Part shown: piece after piece, positions 1 to 7,934 of the stretch
Layout: each line of letters begins with the position of its first letter
Numbering within the stretch: position 1 is the stretch's first letter
Source: Pseudovibrio sp. Tun.PSC04-5.I4
Lineage (GTDB): Bacteria > Pseudomonadota > Alphaproteobacteria > Rhizobiales > Stappiaceae
Reading direction: 5' to 3'
Length of the DNA: 48,603 nt
Assembly: GCF_900104145.1 (NCBI RefSeq)
Contig: NZ_FNLB01000002.1
Location: forward strand, 1 to 48,603
The notes under the pieces: generated by a model
Seen by the model: the letters and a program-made list of their open reading frames with translations, nothing else
Told to the model about the DNA's origin: nothing
Databases searched by the model: none
Translations under genes and position numbers: made by a program

Positions 1-2638
1 TCCGGGGCAAGTCTGAACCCTGCCGTTCTAACAGCAACCACTGACGCCTCTGGTGAGGCCAGTTTAGACGTCACAGCAAACAGCACAGTCGGCGCTTACA
101 CAGTGGTAGCCAGTGTTGGCGGTGTTGCAACAACAGCTGATTTCCCTCTGACAAATAGCGTCGGGGCCGCAGCCTCAATCACGGCCGACTCTGGGTCTCC
201 TCAAGACGCAGTGATCTCAACCGCCTTTTCAAATCCACTTGTTGTCACCGTCCGAGACAGCGGCAACAATCCGGTTCCAAATGAGACAGTCACCTTCACG
301 GCGCCCTCAACCAATGCAAGTCTGGACCCTGACGTTCAAACAGAAACCACCGACGCTGCCGGTCAGATCAGTTTGAGCGTCACAGCAAACAGCACAGTCG
401 GCGCTTACACAGTGGTAGCCAGTGTTGGCGGTGTTGCAACAACAGCTGATTTCCCTCTGACAAATAGCGTCGGGGCCGCAGCCTCAATCACGGCCGACTC
501 TGGGTCTCCTCAAGATGCAGTGATCTCAACCGCCTTTGCAAATCCACTTGTTGTCACCGTCCGAGACAGCGGCAACAATCCGGTTCCAAATGAGACAGTC
601 ACCTTCACGGCGCCCTCATCCGGGGCAAGTCTGAACCCTGCCGTTCTAACAGCAACCACTGACGCCTCTGGTGAGGCCAGTTTAGACGTCACAGCAAACA
701 GCACAGTCGGCGCTTACACAGTGGTAGCCAGTGTTGGCGGTGTTGCAACAACAGCTGATTTCCCTCTGACAAATAGCGTCGGGGCCGCAGCCTCAATCAC
801 GGCCGACTCTGGGTCTCCTCAAGACGCAGTGATCTCAACCGCCTTTACAAATCCACTTGTTGTCACCGTCCTGGACAGCGGCACCAATCCGGTTCCAAAT
901 GTGGTTGTCACCTTCACGGCGCCCTCAAACGGGGCAAGTCTGAGCTCTGACGTTCAAACAGAAACCACCGACGCTGCCGGTCAGATCAGTTTCATCGTCA
1001 CAGCAAACAGCACAGTCGGCGCTTACACAGTGGAAGCCAGTGTTGTCGGTGGTGCAACAACAGCTGAGTTCTCTCTGACAAATACCGTCGGGGCCGCAGC
1101 CACAATCTCTGCCGACTCTGGGTCTCCTCAAGACGCAGTGATCTCAACCGCCTTTGCAAATCCACTTGTTGTCACCGTCCTGGACAGCGGCACAAATCCG
1201 GTTCCAAATGTGGTTGTCACCTTCACGGCGCCCTCAAACGGGGCAAGTCTGAGCTCTGACGTTCAAACAGAAACCACCGACGCTGCCGGTCAGATCAGTT
1301 TCATCGTCACAGCAAACAGCACAGTCGGCGCTTACACAGTGGAAGCCAGTGTTGTCGGTGGTGCAACAACAGCTGATTTCTCTCTGACAAATACCGTCGG
1401 GGCCGCAGCCACAATCTCTGCCGACTCTGGGTCTCCTCAAGACGCAGTGATCTCAACCGCCTTTGCAAATCCACTTGTTGTCACCGTCCTGGACAGCGGC
1501 ACAAATCCGGTTCCAAATGTGGTTGTCACCTTCACGGCGCCCTCAAACGGGGCAAGTCTGAGCTCTGACGTTCAAACAGAAACCACCGACGCTGCCGGTC
1601 AGATCAGTTTCATCGTCACAGCAAACAGCACAGTCGGCGCTTACACAGTGGAAGCCAGTGTTGTCGGTGGTGCAACAACAGCTGAGTTCTCTCTGACAAA
1701 TACCGTCGGGGCCGCAGCCACAATCTCTGCCGACTCTGGGTCTCCTCAAGACGCAGTGATCTCAACCGCCTTTGCAAATCCACTTGTTGTCACCGTCCTG
1801 GACAGCGGCACAAATCCGGTTCCAAATGTGGTTGTCACCTTCACGGCGCCCTCAAACGGGGCAAGTCTGAGCTCTGACGTTCAAACAGAAACCACCGACG
1901 CTGCCGGTCAGATCAGTTTCATCGTCACAGCAAACAGCACAGTCGGCGCTTACACAGTGGAAGCCAGTGTTGTCGGTGGTGCAACAACAGCTGATTTCTC
2001 TCTGACAAATACCGTCGGGGCCGCAGCCACAATCTCTGCCGACTCTGGGTCTCCTCAAGACGCAGTGATCTCAACCGCCTTTGCAAATCCACTTGTTGTC
2101 ACCGTCCTGGACAGCGGCACAAATCCGGTTCCAAATGTGGTTGTCACCTTCACGGCGCCCTCAAACGGGGCAAGTCTGAGCTCTGACGTTCAAACAGAAA
2201 CCACCGACGCTGCCGGTCAGATCAGTTTCATCGTCACAGCAAACAGCACAGTCGGCGCTTACACAGTGGAAGCCAGTGTTGTCGGTGGTGCAACAACAGC
2301 TGATTTCTCTCTGACAAATACCGTCGGGGCCGCAGCCACAATCACGGCCGACTCTGGGTCTCCTCAAGACGCAGTGATCTCAACCGCCTTTGCAAATCCA
2401 CTTGTTGTCACCGTCCTGGACAGCGGCACCAATCCGGTTCCAAATGTGGTTGTCACCTTCACGGCGCCCTCAAACGGGGCAAGTCTGGACCCTGCCACTG
2501 ACACAGCAATCACCAACGCCTCTGGTGTGGCCAGTTTAGACGTCACAGCAAACAGCACATCTGGCGGGCCTTACACAGTCAATGCCAGTGTTGGCGTTGT
2601 TACTGAAACAGCTGATTTCTCTCTGACCAACGGTCGTG
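1..2638 (+). repeat. Left array of 309-bp Big_1-like repeats (8 full units plus a partial one)
   Basis: Units begin with the GTC of a VGAA motif at 160, 469, 778, 1087, 1396, 1705, 2014 and 2323, with a partial unit before 160. Three sub-types can be told apart. One has TNASLDPD (unit 160). One has SGASLNPA with DASGEASLDV (the first partial unit and unit 469). One has NGASLSSD with FIVTANS and VEASVVGG (units 778-2014). The last unit (2323) is more diverged and leads into the beta-barrel linker. The TNASLDPD type is the one that fills 36775-48603. Confidence 0.93.
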
Positions 2639-3807
2639 ATAGTGCAGCAGACATCGCACGCACAAAAGCAGTTATCGCCGAATTTATTAGTACACGTGCA
2701 AATCAGATCGTTGCAGAACAACCCAAGCTGGTTCAGAGATTAAAGGCGGGGAAATTCGGTCAACAGAAAGGCCTTAACAGCTTATACTACGACGTTTCTT
2801 CCGCCCGTAAGCAAGCTTCATTCCAGTTCAGCTATGCAGCCTTCAGAACCAAAATGAACTCTCTCAATAACGGGCTTGCAACAAAGGCGACAAATAGGAT
2901 TGTGAATGGTTTCAATCTTGTGGGGCAAGCCAGTCCTGATGCGAAGTTGGGCTGGGCTGCTGAAACGGGTCCTAACGATGCTACATCTGCAATAAATACT
3001 CTTGATTCCGGTAGTGATCCCTCAAGTGGCTCCTCCTCAGGCTTTGATATCTGGGCGCAAGGATCTTACGTCCGTGTCGAAAACAATAATTTTGAAAGCA
3101 ACAACGGTTTGTTTTTTGCCGGTGTCGATTACCGTTACGAAGACACATTGCTTTTAGGTTTCATGACACAGTTGGATATTTCTGAGGTCGACAATAGTGC
3201 CGCGACAACATCCGCAAGAGGTGTGGGCTGGATGTTCGGTCCATATGCTGTCGTTCAACTACAGCCTAATCTCTACCTGGATGGACAGGTAACATATGGT
3301 CGATCCAATAATGATGTAAACGCATTGGGCTTGGGTTTTGACAACTTCGACACAGAACGATTACTGTTGCAGGCAGGTTTAACTGGCGACTTCAATCTTG
3401 ACGCTCTAACTCTAAATCCCTTCGCACGATTGACATATTATTTTGAAAAACAGGAGGAATATGTCGATAGGCTCGGAAATACAATTCCTGATCAAGCCTT
3501 CACACTGGGGAGCTTGGAGTTTGGCCCGCGAGTTACCTATGAATACCTAAGTGAAAACGGGTATCAGCTTACTTCCTTTCTCTCCATTTCCGGCATTTAT
3601 GACTTCAACCGCTTGACCAGCGGCGTGCCAATTGATGCAACGCTTGCCTCTGCTGATGGAAACTTCAGAGCCCGATTTGAGGGAGGTGTAGCAATTACAA
3701 TCCCTAATCCAAAGATACGCATCCTCGGCGAAGGGTTCTATGATGGGATTGGAGTGTCGGATTACGAAGCCTATGGCGGTAAACTCAGCCTGAGCATCAA
3801 ATTTTAG
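1..3807 (+). CDS. C-terminal part of giant autotransporter adhesin (Big_1-like repeats + beta-barrel), 5' end outside window
   Basis: The frame is open from base 1 to the TAG at 3805-3807, so the true start lies outside the window. Up to about 2638 the protein consists of tandem domains of about 103 residues with the Big_1/invasin-like pattern (NPLVVTV.DSG.NPVPN..VTFTAPS). A helical linker follows (about 2640-3000, with ARTKAVIAEFISTRANQ), then a Gly/Ser-rich spacer. The last ~270 residues alternate amphipathic strands and end in SLSIKF, the C-terminal aromatic signature of outer-membrane beta-barrels. This is the layout of a type V autotransporter: the barrel inserts in the outer membrane and the repeat stalk is displayed outside. 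No frameshift is visible here, unlike the arrays at the other end. It may be the tail of the gene starting at 20258, or a tandem paralogue of it. The substrate or adhesion partner cannot be deduced. Confidence 0.9.
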   Translation, partial: SGASLNPAVLTATTDASGEASLDVTANSTVGAYTVVASVGGVATTADFPLTNSVGAAASITADSGSPQDAVISTAFSNPLVVTVRDSGNNPVPNETVTFTAPSTNASLDPDVQTETTDAAGQISLSVTANSTVGAYTVVASVGGVATTADFPLTNSVGAAASITADSGSPQDAVISTAFANPLVVTVRDSGNNPVPNETVTFTAPSSGASLNPAVLTATTDASGEASLDVTANSTVGAYTVVASVGGVATTADFPLTNSVGAAASITADSGSPQDAVISTAFTNPLVVTVLDSGTNPVPNVVVTFTAPSNGASLSSDVQTETTDAAGQISFIVTANSTVGAYTVEASVVGGATTAEFSLTNTVGAAATISADSGSPQDAVISTAFANPLVVTVLDSGTNPVPNVVVTFTAPSNGASLSSDVQTETTDAAGQISFIVTANSTVGAYTVEASVVGGATTADFSLTNTVGAAATISADSGSPQDAVISTAFANPLVVTVLDSGTNPVPNVVVTFTAPSNGASLSSDVQTETTDAAGQISFIVTANSTVGAYTVEASVVGGATTAEFSLTNTVGAAATISADSGSPQDAVISTAFANPLVVTVLDSGTNPVPNVVVTFTAPSNGASLSSDVQTETTDAAGQISFIVTANSTVGAYTVEASVVGGATTADFSLTNTVGAAATISADSGSPQDAVISTAFANPLVVTVLDSGTNPVPNVVVTFTAPSNGASLSSDVQTETTDAAGQISFIVTANSTVGAYTVEASVVGGATTADFSLTNTVGAAATITADSGSPQDAVISTAFANPLVVTVLDSGTNPVPNVVVTFTAPSNGASLDPATDTAITNASGVASLDVTANSTSGGPYTVNASVGVVTETADFSLTNGRDSAADIARTKAVIAEFISTRANQIVAEQPKLVQRLKAGKFGQQKGLNSLYYDVSSARKQASFQFSYAAFRTKMNSLNNGLATKATNRIVNGFNLVGQASPDAKLGWAAETGPNDATSAINTLDSGSDPSSGSSSGFDIWAQGSYVRVENNNFESNNGLFFAGVDYRYEDTLLLGFMTQLDISEVDNSAATTSARGVGWMFGPYAVVQLQPNLYLDGQVTYGRSNNDVNALGLGFDNFDTERLLLQAGLTGDFNLDALTLNPFARLTYYFEKQEEYVDRLGNTIPDQAFTLGSLEFGPRVTYEYLSENGYQLTSFLSISGIYDFNRLTSGVPIDATLASADGNFRARFEGGVAITIPNPKIRILGEGFYDGIGVSDYEAYGGKLSLSIKF

Positions 3808-4010
3808 CGAGGAGCCAAAAAACAGACCTTGATGGCTGCAATATTACCCACGTCTGCCAGTACCATGAGCTTGCCCAGGCACTTGGCTTCGACCCGCTCA
3901 CGCGGGTCATCCCTGACTTTCAGCTGAGGAAAATAATACTTGCGCAGCGTCGGCGCAGTGGCGCCCAAAGCTGAATTGATTTCATTCTGCGTTATTTCAT
4001 ACGCAATTAA
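3804..4010 (-). pseudogene. Remnant of a phage-type helix-turn-helix protein
   Basis: The minus strand is open for 68 codons, from just after a TAG at 4011-4013 to a TAA at 3804-3806, with no ATG at its beginning. The residues include ITQNEINSALGATAPTLRKY, a convincing helix-turn-helix (recognition helix about APTLRKYYF), followed by a helical segment with GNIAAIK. Proteins of this shape occur in alphaproteobacterial prophages near packaging genes; whether this one is a small-terminase-like protein is inference. It lies downstream of the NusG-like gene and the HNH fragment on the same strand. Its stop codon overlaps the stop codon of the giant gene, marking the left edge of recognisable phage DNA. 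Confidence 0.45.
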
Positions 4011-4207
4011 CTATCTGATAAGTCTAAGTTATTCGTTAGTTGCCCTGTGAGGAGGGCGCCCTCGTTATCCAAAACCCTCATGTATTGGATCGCCAAGCAG
4101 CTCAAAATTAAGGTTTGCAAAAAAAATCTCTCCGTAAATATGCATCCGGTTAAAGTCTTGAGCCCCCCGGACTTTTGACCCACCCCCCCACTCTGACAGA
4201 TCAGGGG

Positions 4208-4324
4208 TCAGCTGCGTGTGTGCCGCGCCTTGGCCGCTTTTCGCTTGTGACACCCGATGCACAGGAGCTGGATGTTCGCCGGATCCAGATCAGACCCGCC
4301 GTGAATGGTTTGGAAATTTACCAT
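4208..4324 (-). pseudogene. HNH endonuclease C-terminal remnant
   Basis: A 38-codon minus-strand frame from an ATG at 4322-4324 to a TGA at 4208-4210 reads IHGGSDLDPANIQLLCIGCH followed by KRKAAKA. This matches the second half of the HNH fold (GG..LDP.N.QLLC..CH..K), including the metal-binding CxxCH. The first half of an HNH domain is not found upstream in any frame, so this is a truncated or decayed gene. In many phages an HNH nuclease sits next to the terminase genes, which fits the neighbouring helix-turn-helix remnant. Too short to be active. Confidence 0.55.
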
Positions 4325-4460
4325 TAAAAGCCTTCGCGCCAACTCCGCCTTTCAGCGTCTTAGTTGACTGAGCCTTGTCTTCGGCACGCTCTGTTATAGT
4401 AGCAACTCTGGTTGCCCAGACTCCGAAGATCCACGATGATCGTCCTGTCGGGATAAATGG

Positions 4461-5063
4461 TTAACGAAGTTCCACCTCGTCAACTGGCACAATTACCTTT
4501 GTGGTTCGACCAAACGCTTCCAGCTCCACTTTTAACGTTTGTCCTCCCGCTCTGAGTTCGCTCACCACACCCTTGAGTGTAGCCCCAACTCCAGCAACCA
4601 GCAGGATATCACTGCCCACGCTAAAGACCTGACCGTTCACTGCCTTTTTTCCGAACTGAGCATCACAGGCTGTTTCCAGAATACGAAGCATCTCAGCGAG
4701 AGGTACACGGTGGGGAGGCTGCTCAAGGGAACTTGCTAAAATCTTTTCCACACCGTCGCAGGACCGTACCTGATCGCAGCTCACCCGCACATTAAAGTCC
4801 AAACCAACGAACAGATAACTGGGAAACATGGGCTGGCTTGCATCTATGGTTTTGTTAATGTGCTTAGGCCTTCGTAGCACAGGTATCTTCGGCAGGTAGG
4901 CAATCGCACCCGTGGCAGTGATACTAGCTTGTGCTCGATCCTCACAATTTGGATTGGTTCGCACCACAATCCATTCCAGTGAAGATTTCGTCATCAAAGC
5001 TCGTAGCAGCATGTAGTCCTGCTCAAGAGCCTTATTGCCCGCATTGGGTGCTGTCATCTTCAT
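4461..5063 (-). CDS. NusG-like transcription elongation/antitermination factor (phage-borne paralogue)
   Basis: This 200-residue protein has an N-terminal NGN-like domain (about residues 28-95; EWIVVRTNPNCEDRAQ, then QPMFPSYLFVGLD). Its C-terminal KOW-like half (about 145-200) contains VNGQVFSVGSDILLVAGVGA and ends in KVIVPVDEVELR. Members of this family bind the RNA polymerase clamp and change pausing or termination. Standalone paralogues on mobile elements usually act on their own operon. The start at 5063 is supported by AGGAGG about 8 nt upstream and by an ATGA overlap with the previous gene's stop. It is the last intact gene of the leftward operon, which has a candidate intrinsic terminator (9007-9046) near its promoter-proximal end. 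An antitermination role is plausible but unproven. It is not the housekeeping NusG, which normally sits with secE and ribosomal protein genes. Confidence 0.8.
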   Translation of the reverse strand: MKMTAPNAGNKALEQDYMLLRALMTKSSLEWIVVRTNPNCEDRAQASITATGAIAYLPKIPVLRRPKHINKTIDASQPMFPSYLFVGLDFNVRVSCDQVRSCDGVEKILASSLEQPPHRVPLAEMLRILETACDAQFGKKAVNGQVFSVGSDILLVAGVGATLKGVVSELRAGGQTLKVELEAFGRTTKVIVPVDEVELR

Positions 5064-5282
5064 TCAGCCGCCTCCTGAGTTGCCGTTGTCTCACCCGTTA
5101 ACCGAGCACATACATCCTCAAATCTCGCCAGCGCCGCTCTCACAGCCTCAAGCGTTGATGGGAATTCCTCAGTAAGCAGCTTGGGCATGTACACCCATTC
5201 CGGTAGATCCCGATCAGGCCCAAACCATGGCCAGCCACGCTCGCCGTGGAGCTGCTTCCAAGCCTGCCCCCTCCGTGCCAAT
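5060..5282 (-). pseudogene. 3' portion of the IS-interrupted phage replication-type gene
   Basis: This minus-strand segment encodes about 73 residues (ARRGQAWKQLHGERGWPWFG near its beginning, EDVCARLTGETTATQEAAE at its end). It has no good start of its own; the only in-frame candidate is the TTG at 5279-5281. Reading across the IS3 element, with one AAG target copy removed, joins it in frame to the segment that ends at 6857: VND, then L, then LARRGQAW. It is therefore the C-terminus of that gene, separated by the insertion. It ends with a TGA overlapping the NusG-like ATG (ATGA). Function of the domain unknown. Confidence 0.75.
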
Positions 5283-5340
5283 AAGTGTGAGACATTCCAC
5301 TGGCCAAAGTTTACACTTGATGGCGTAGGAGAACGAACCC

Positions 5341-5823
5341 ATGGTTATGCCTTCACAGACACCGCTTTCACCCGATACTGGACCTGATGATATTGTGCCC
5401 CCGCCACCGCCAACCCGCATGGTGACAGCGCCAGTGCAGCCTACAGCCGAGTTGACCGCTATCCCTAAGCGGAGAAGTTTCACAGCCAAATACAAACTGC
5501 GCATTCTGGACGAGACGGACCAAGCAGCAGACACAGGTGGTGTTACAGCCATTCTACGGCGCGAAGGGCTTTATTCTTCTGCGCTAACGGATTGGCGTCG
5601 GGCGCGCGCTGCAGGCTCATTGGGATCATTGCAGCCGCGTCAACGTGGCCCACAAAAAGCACCCGCCAACCCATTACAGGCCGAACTGTCCAAGGCTAAC
5701 CGTGAAGTTTCAGCACTACGGCGGCGTCTGGACCAGGCGGAAGCCATCCTTGCAATCCAAAAAAAAGTGGCGACATTGTTGGACGAGATGGAGCAGACGC
5801 CAGAGCGCAGCGGCAAGTCATGA
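5341..5823 (+). CDS. IS3-family transposase OrfA
   Basis: This 160-residue protein has a helix-turn-helix region at about residues 35-85 (RRSFTAKYKLRILDETDQAA, then TAILRREGLYSSALTDWRRA). A leucine-zipper-like coiled coil follows at about 115-150 (NREVSALRRRLDQAEAILAI). This is the usual OrfA plan, used for binding the terminal repeats and for oligomerisation. The start ATG at 5341 has AGGAG about 9 nt upstream. The stop TGA overlaps the orfB start as ATGA, so orfB is probably translated by coupling rather than by the frameshift used in many IS3 members. The N-terminus is proline-rich and longer than typical. Confidence 0.88.
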   Translation: MVMPSQTPLSPDTGPDDIVPPPPPTRMVTAPVQPTAELTAIPKRRSFTAKYKLRILDETDQAADTGGVTAILRREGLYSSALTDWRRARAAGSLGSLQPRQRGPQKAPANPLQAELSKANREVSALRRRLDQAEAILAIQKKVATLLDEMEQTPERSGKS

Positions 5824-6833
5824 TGGCCGTCGCGATTGCTCTGCCCTCAGGCAGCGGCCTGACCTCAGCCGTTTGCTCCGCGCTCTCTTTGTCGCGGGCA
5901 AGCGTTTTTCGCCATCGCGCTACATTGGCTGCTCCGCCACGCGCGGTAAAGCCACGTCCCCCCTCAGCGCGTGCCTTGCCGGAAAATGAACGGGCTCGGG
6001 TACTGGACCATCTGTGTGGGCCCAGGTTTACCGACCAGACCCCCACCGAGGTATTCGCCACTTTGCTGGATGAAGGCACCTACCTCTGTTCGATCCGCAC
6101 GATGTATCGGATACTGGCCGCTCAGGGCGAAGTCATTGAGCGTCGCCGTCAGCGCACGCACCCTGTCTATCAAAAGCCGGAACTTCTAGCCGAAGCTCCC
6201 AATCAGGTCTGGTCTTGGGATATTACCAAGCTGATGGGCCCGGTGAAATGGTCTTACTTCTATCTCTATGTCATCTTGGACATCTTCAGCCGCCGTGTTG
6301 TTGGCTGGCGCATTGAGCAGGCCGAAAGCGCCAGCCAGTTCAAGGAACTGTTCATGGATGCGATGGGAAAGCATGCTGTTCCACGCGATCAGTTGACATT
6401 GCATGCCGATCGTGGCGGGCCAATGAAGGCAAAGACAACGGCTCTGATGCTGGTGGATCTTGGTGTGCTCAAATCCCACAGCCGACCCCATACCTCAAAC
6501 GACAACCCGTTCTCAGAGGCCCACTTCAAGACGCTGAAATATCAGCCCGAATTCCCCAGGAAGTTTGAAACCATCGAGCAAGCTCGCGACTTTTGCCGCA
6601 GATTCTTTGCATGGTACAACGAACAACACCATCATGCAGGCATCGGACTCATGACCCCTGATCAGGTCCACTTTGGACAGGCCGAGGCTGTCTATGCCGC
6701 ACGCCAAGCAACTCTCGAGGCTGCGTTCATCAGTACACCCGAGCGCTTCGTACTAAAACCGCCAAAACCACCTCAAATCCCGACGGCCGTCTGGATCAAT
6801 CCACCAAAGCCAGAGAAAGAAAATCAAGCTTAA
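5820..6833 (+). CDS. IS3-family transposase OrfB (DDE catalytic subunit)
   Basis: This 337-residue protein has the rve/integrase-core fold. The catalytic triad is visible: Asp134 in SWDITKL, Asp197 in LHADRGGPM and Glu233 in NPFSEAHFKTLKY, with the D(35)E spacing characteristic of IS3 transposases. An N-terminal helical region precedes it, and the C-terminus has RFFAWYNEQHHHAGIGLMTP, the typical (F)..YN...H..L...P tail. The start overlaps the orfA stop by 4 nt. No disabling mutation was seen, so the protein is predicted to be functional in transposition of the flanking element. Confidence 0.9.
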   Translation: MMAVAIALPSGSGLTSAVCSALSLSRASVFRHRATLAAPPRAVKPRPPSARALPENERARVLDHLCGPRFTDQTPTEVFATLLDEGTYLCSIRTMYRILAAQGEVIERRRQRTHPVYQKPELLAEAPNQVWSWDITKLMGPVKWSYFYLYVILDIFSRRVVGWRIEQAESASQFKELFMDAMGKHAVPRDQLTLHADRGGPMKAKTTALMLVDLGVLKSHSRPHTSNDNPFSEAHFKTLKYQPEFPRKFETIEQARDFCRRFFAWYNEQHHHAGIGLMTPDQVHFGQAEAVYAARQATLEAAFISTPERFVLKPPKPPQIPTAVWINPPKPEKENQA

Positions 6834-7639
6834 AGTCCAAATGCCACTGTCTCAAAGTCGTTGACACGTTCCGGCCAGATATCGTTACCAACCCTGACTT
6901 GCAAAAACTCATCAGCAAGCGGAACCAGCTTTCCTTTCACGGTCAGTCCACCACCTCGGCGGGCGGCATGGTTGTGCATATCCACCACCCGAGGCCACCC
7001 ATACAATGCCAACCGCCGGAGCTTTTCAGCCTCGGCTTGTTCTCCTCCACCATTGAGGATTCCCTCGATAGTCGCGGGTGGTTTCGGCATCGAATTGGGA
7101 GGATTCAGCAGGTCAGCGAACCGGTAAACGCCCCAAATCTTGCCGTATGCCTTCGCAAGCTCAACAGAACCACCGTTGCTCGCGGCGTTTGCTGGAAGCT
7201 TCTCCCAGAGCTTTTCCGAAAGGTAATTCGCGAACACCCGGAATTTAGTTCGCCCTTGCCGTTTGCAAACGGCAACGTACGCATTCAGCATTTTGCTCGC
7301 CTGCTCTCGATCCTCCGATGAAAGAGCAAACCATGCTTTTTCAGCATCCTTATTGCCATCGCTTTCATAGCTCGGCCACCTTTCATGAGCCTTTTTCAGC
7401 CTTCGCATCCACGTTTCACGAGTGACAGTGCCGTTATTGTCATTTTTATCACTCTCGCCTTCGCGCACGCATTTTCTCTCTTGGACTGGTATTGGATTGT
7501 TAAGTGGACTGTTCTTATCTTGGTCCACCTCGTGCACCACCTTAGGTCCACCACGTGCACCACCTTCACCCACCACGTGCACCGCCTTTTTCCTCAAACT
7601 CCGCATTTTTGACACTATGCTCGGAAGTACTTGGGGCAA
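6830..7639 (-). pseudogene. 5' portion of phage replication-type protein, truncated by IS3
   Basis: The frame opens at 7639, but the ATG at 7606 (MRSLRKK) is the better start. The last residues after VND (FETVAFGL) are encoded by the right end of the IS, so the native C-terminus has been replaced. The protein has a Gly/Arg and His/Val-rich linker (about residues 20-60), followed by a helical domain (TWMRRLKKAHERWPSYESDG, then SKMLNAYVAVCKRQGRTKFR). This N-terminal linker encodes the 23-bp iteron-like DNA repeats. Its 5' end overlaps the winged-helix gene 7566-7934 in the +1 frame. Removing one A from the AAAAA tract there would fuse the two into one protein of about 430 residues, resembling a phage O/RepA-type initiator. 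Exact biochemical role unknown. Confidence 0.65.
7522..7590. repeat. Three tandem 23-bp iteron-like direct repeats, candidate replication origin
   Basis: Units 7522-7544, 7545-7567 and 7568-7590 share the core CCACCWCGTGCACCACCTT. The first two differ at only two positions; the third is more diverged. The core CGTGCACC recurs at 7531, 7554 and 7576. Iterons inside or beside a replication-initiator gene are well known in lambdoid phages (within the O gene) and in iteron plasmids. Here they lie in the 5' part of the replication-type gene and the 3' end of the winged-helix gene. Origin function is inference; the repeats also encode a Gly/Arg-rich linker and might be coincidental. Confidence 0.5.
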
Positions 7640-7934
7640 CTAAATCATGCTCTGGCCACCGTGCCACATACTCTTGGCGCTTCCATCTTTGCCCTCGAAA
7701 ACCATGCTGTGAGACCTCAATCCAACCAGCTTCCTTTGCTATGTCGACATGCTTCAAAACTGCGTTCTTGCTAAATCCGCTGTACTCCACCAAGTCTTCT
7801 ATGGAAGGGTAGCAACTCTCTCCAACCGCATTCATGAACATGCTCAGAGCTTGCAATACTGCTCTTGTCGGACCCGGAAGATCAGACTTGCAGAAAGCTT
7901 GCCGCCAGCTCCAGGCCTTTCGTACTTCGCTCAT
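7566..7934 (-). CDS. Winged-helix (HTH_36-like) replication-type DNA-binding protein, probably split from the downstream gene
   Basis: This 122-residue protein contains LPGPTRAVLQALSMFMNAVG, then YPSIEDLVEYSGFSKNAVLK and AKEAGWIEV. This is the winged helix-turn-helix found at the N-terminus of many phage and plasmid replication proteins. The ATG at 7932-7934 overlaps the previous gene's stop as ATGA, which decides the start against the longer frame beginning at 8030. It is clearly paralogous to the protein encoded just upstream (7931-8239). It ends soon after an AAAAA tract, whereas the +1 frame continues with related Gly/Arg-rich sequence. The gene may therefore be a frameshifted N-terminal half, or may be joined to the downstream part by slippage. 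Confidence 0.65.
   Translation of the reverse strand: MSEVRKAWSWRQAFCKSDLPGPTRAVLQALSMFMNAVGESCYPSIEDLVEYSGFSKNAVLKHVDIAKEAGWIEVSQHGFRGQRWKRQEYVARWPEHDLVAPSTSEHSVKNAEFEEKGGARGG

Larger units (their letters stand above)
5286..6854 (+). mobile_element. IS3-family insertion sequence, apparently complete, with 3-bp AAG target duplication
   Basis: The element carries two overlapping genes (orfA, orfB) between imperfect terminal inverted repeats: TGTGAGACATTCCACTGG on the left, and TGAGACAGTGGCATTTGG as the reverse complement of the right end. It is flanked by AAG at 5283-5285 and 6855-6857. These boundaries are confirmed because deleting 5286-6854 plus one AAG joins the two halves of a minus-strand gene in frame. 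The length is 1569 bp, within the usual range for IS3 elements, and a 3-bp duplication is typical of the family. Both genes are open, so it may still be active. Confidence 0.88.

Noticed and set aside
4065..4262. A 65-codon minus-strand frame overlapping the HNH remnant
   Set aside because: It is out of frame with the recognisable HNH residues and has low-complexity content from a C-run; no ribosome binding site.
5214..6707. Several additional frames inside the IS3 element on both strands
   Set aside because: They overlap orfA/orfB in other frames and show no family resemblance.
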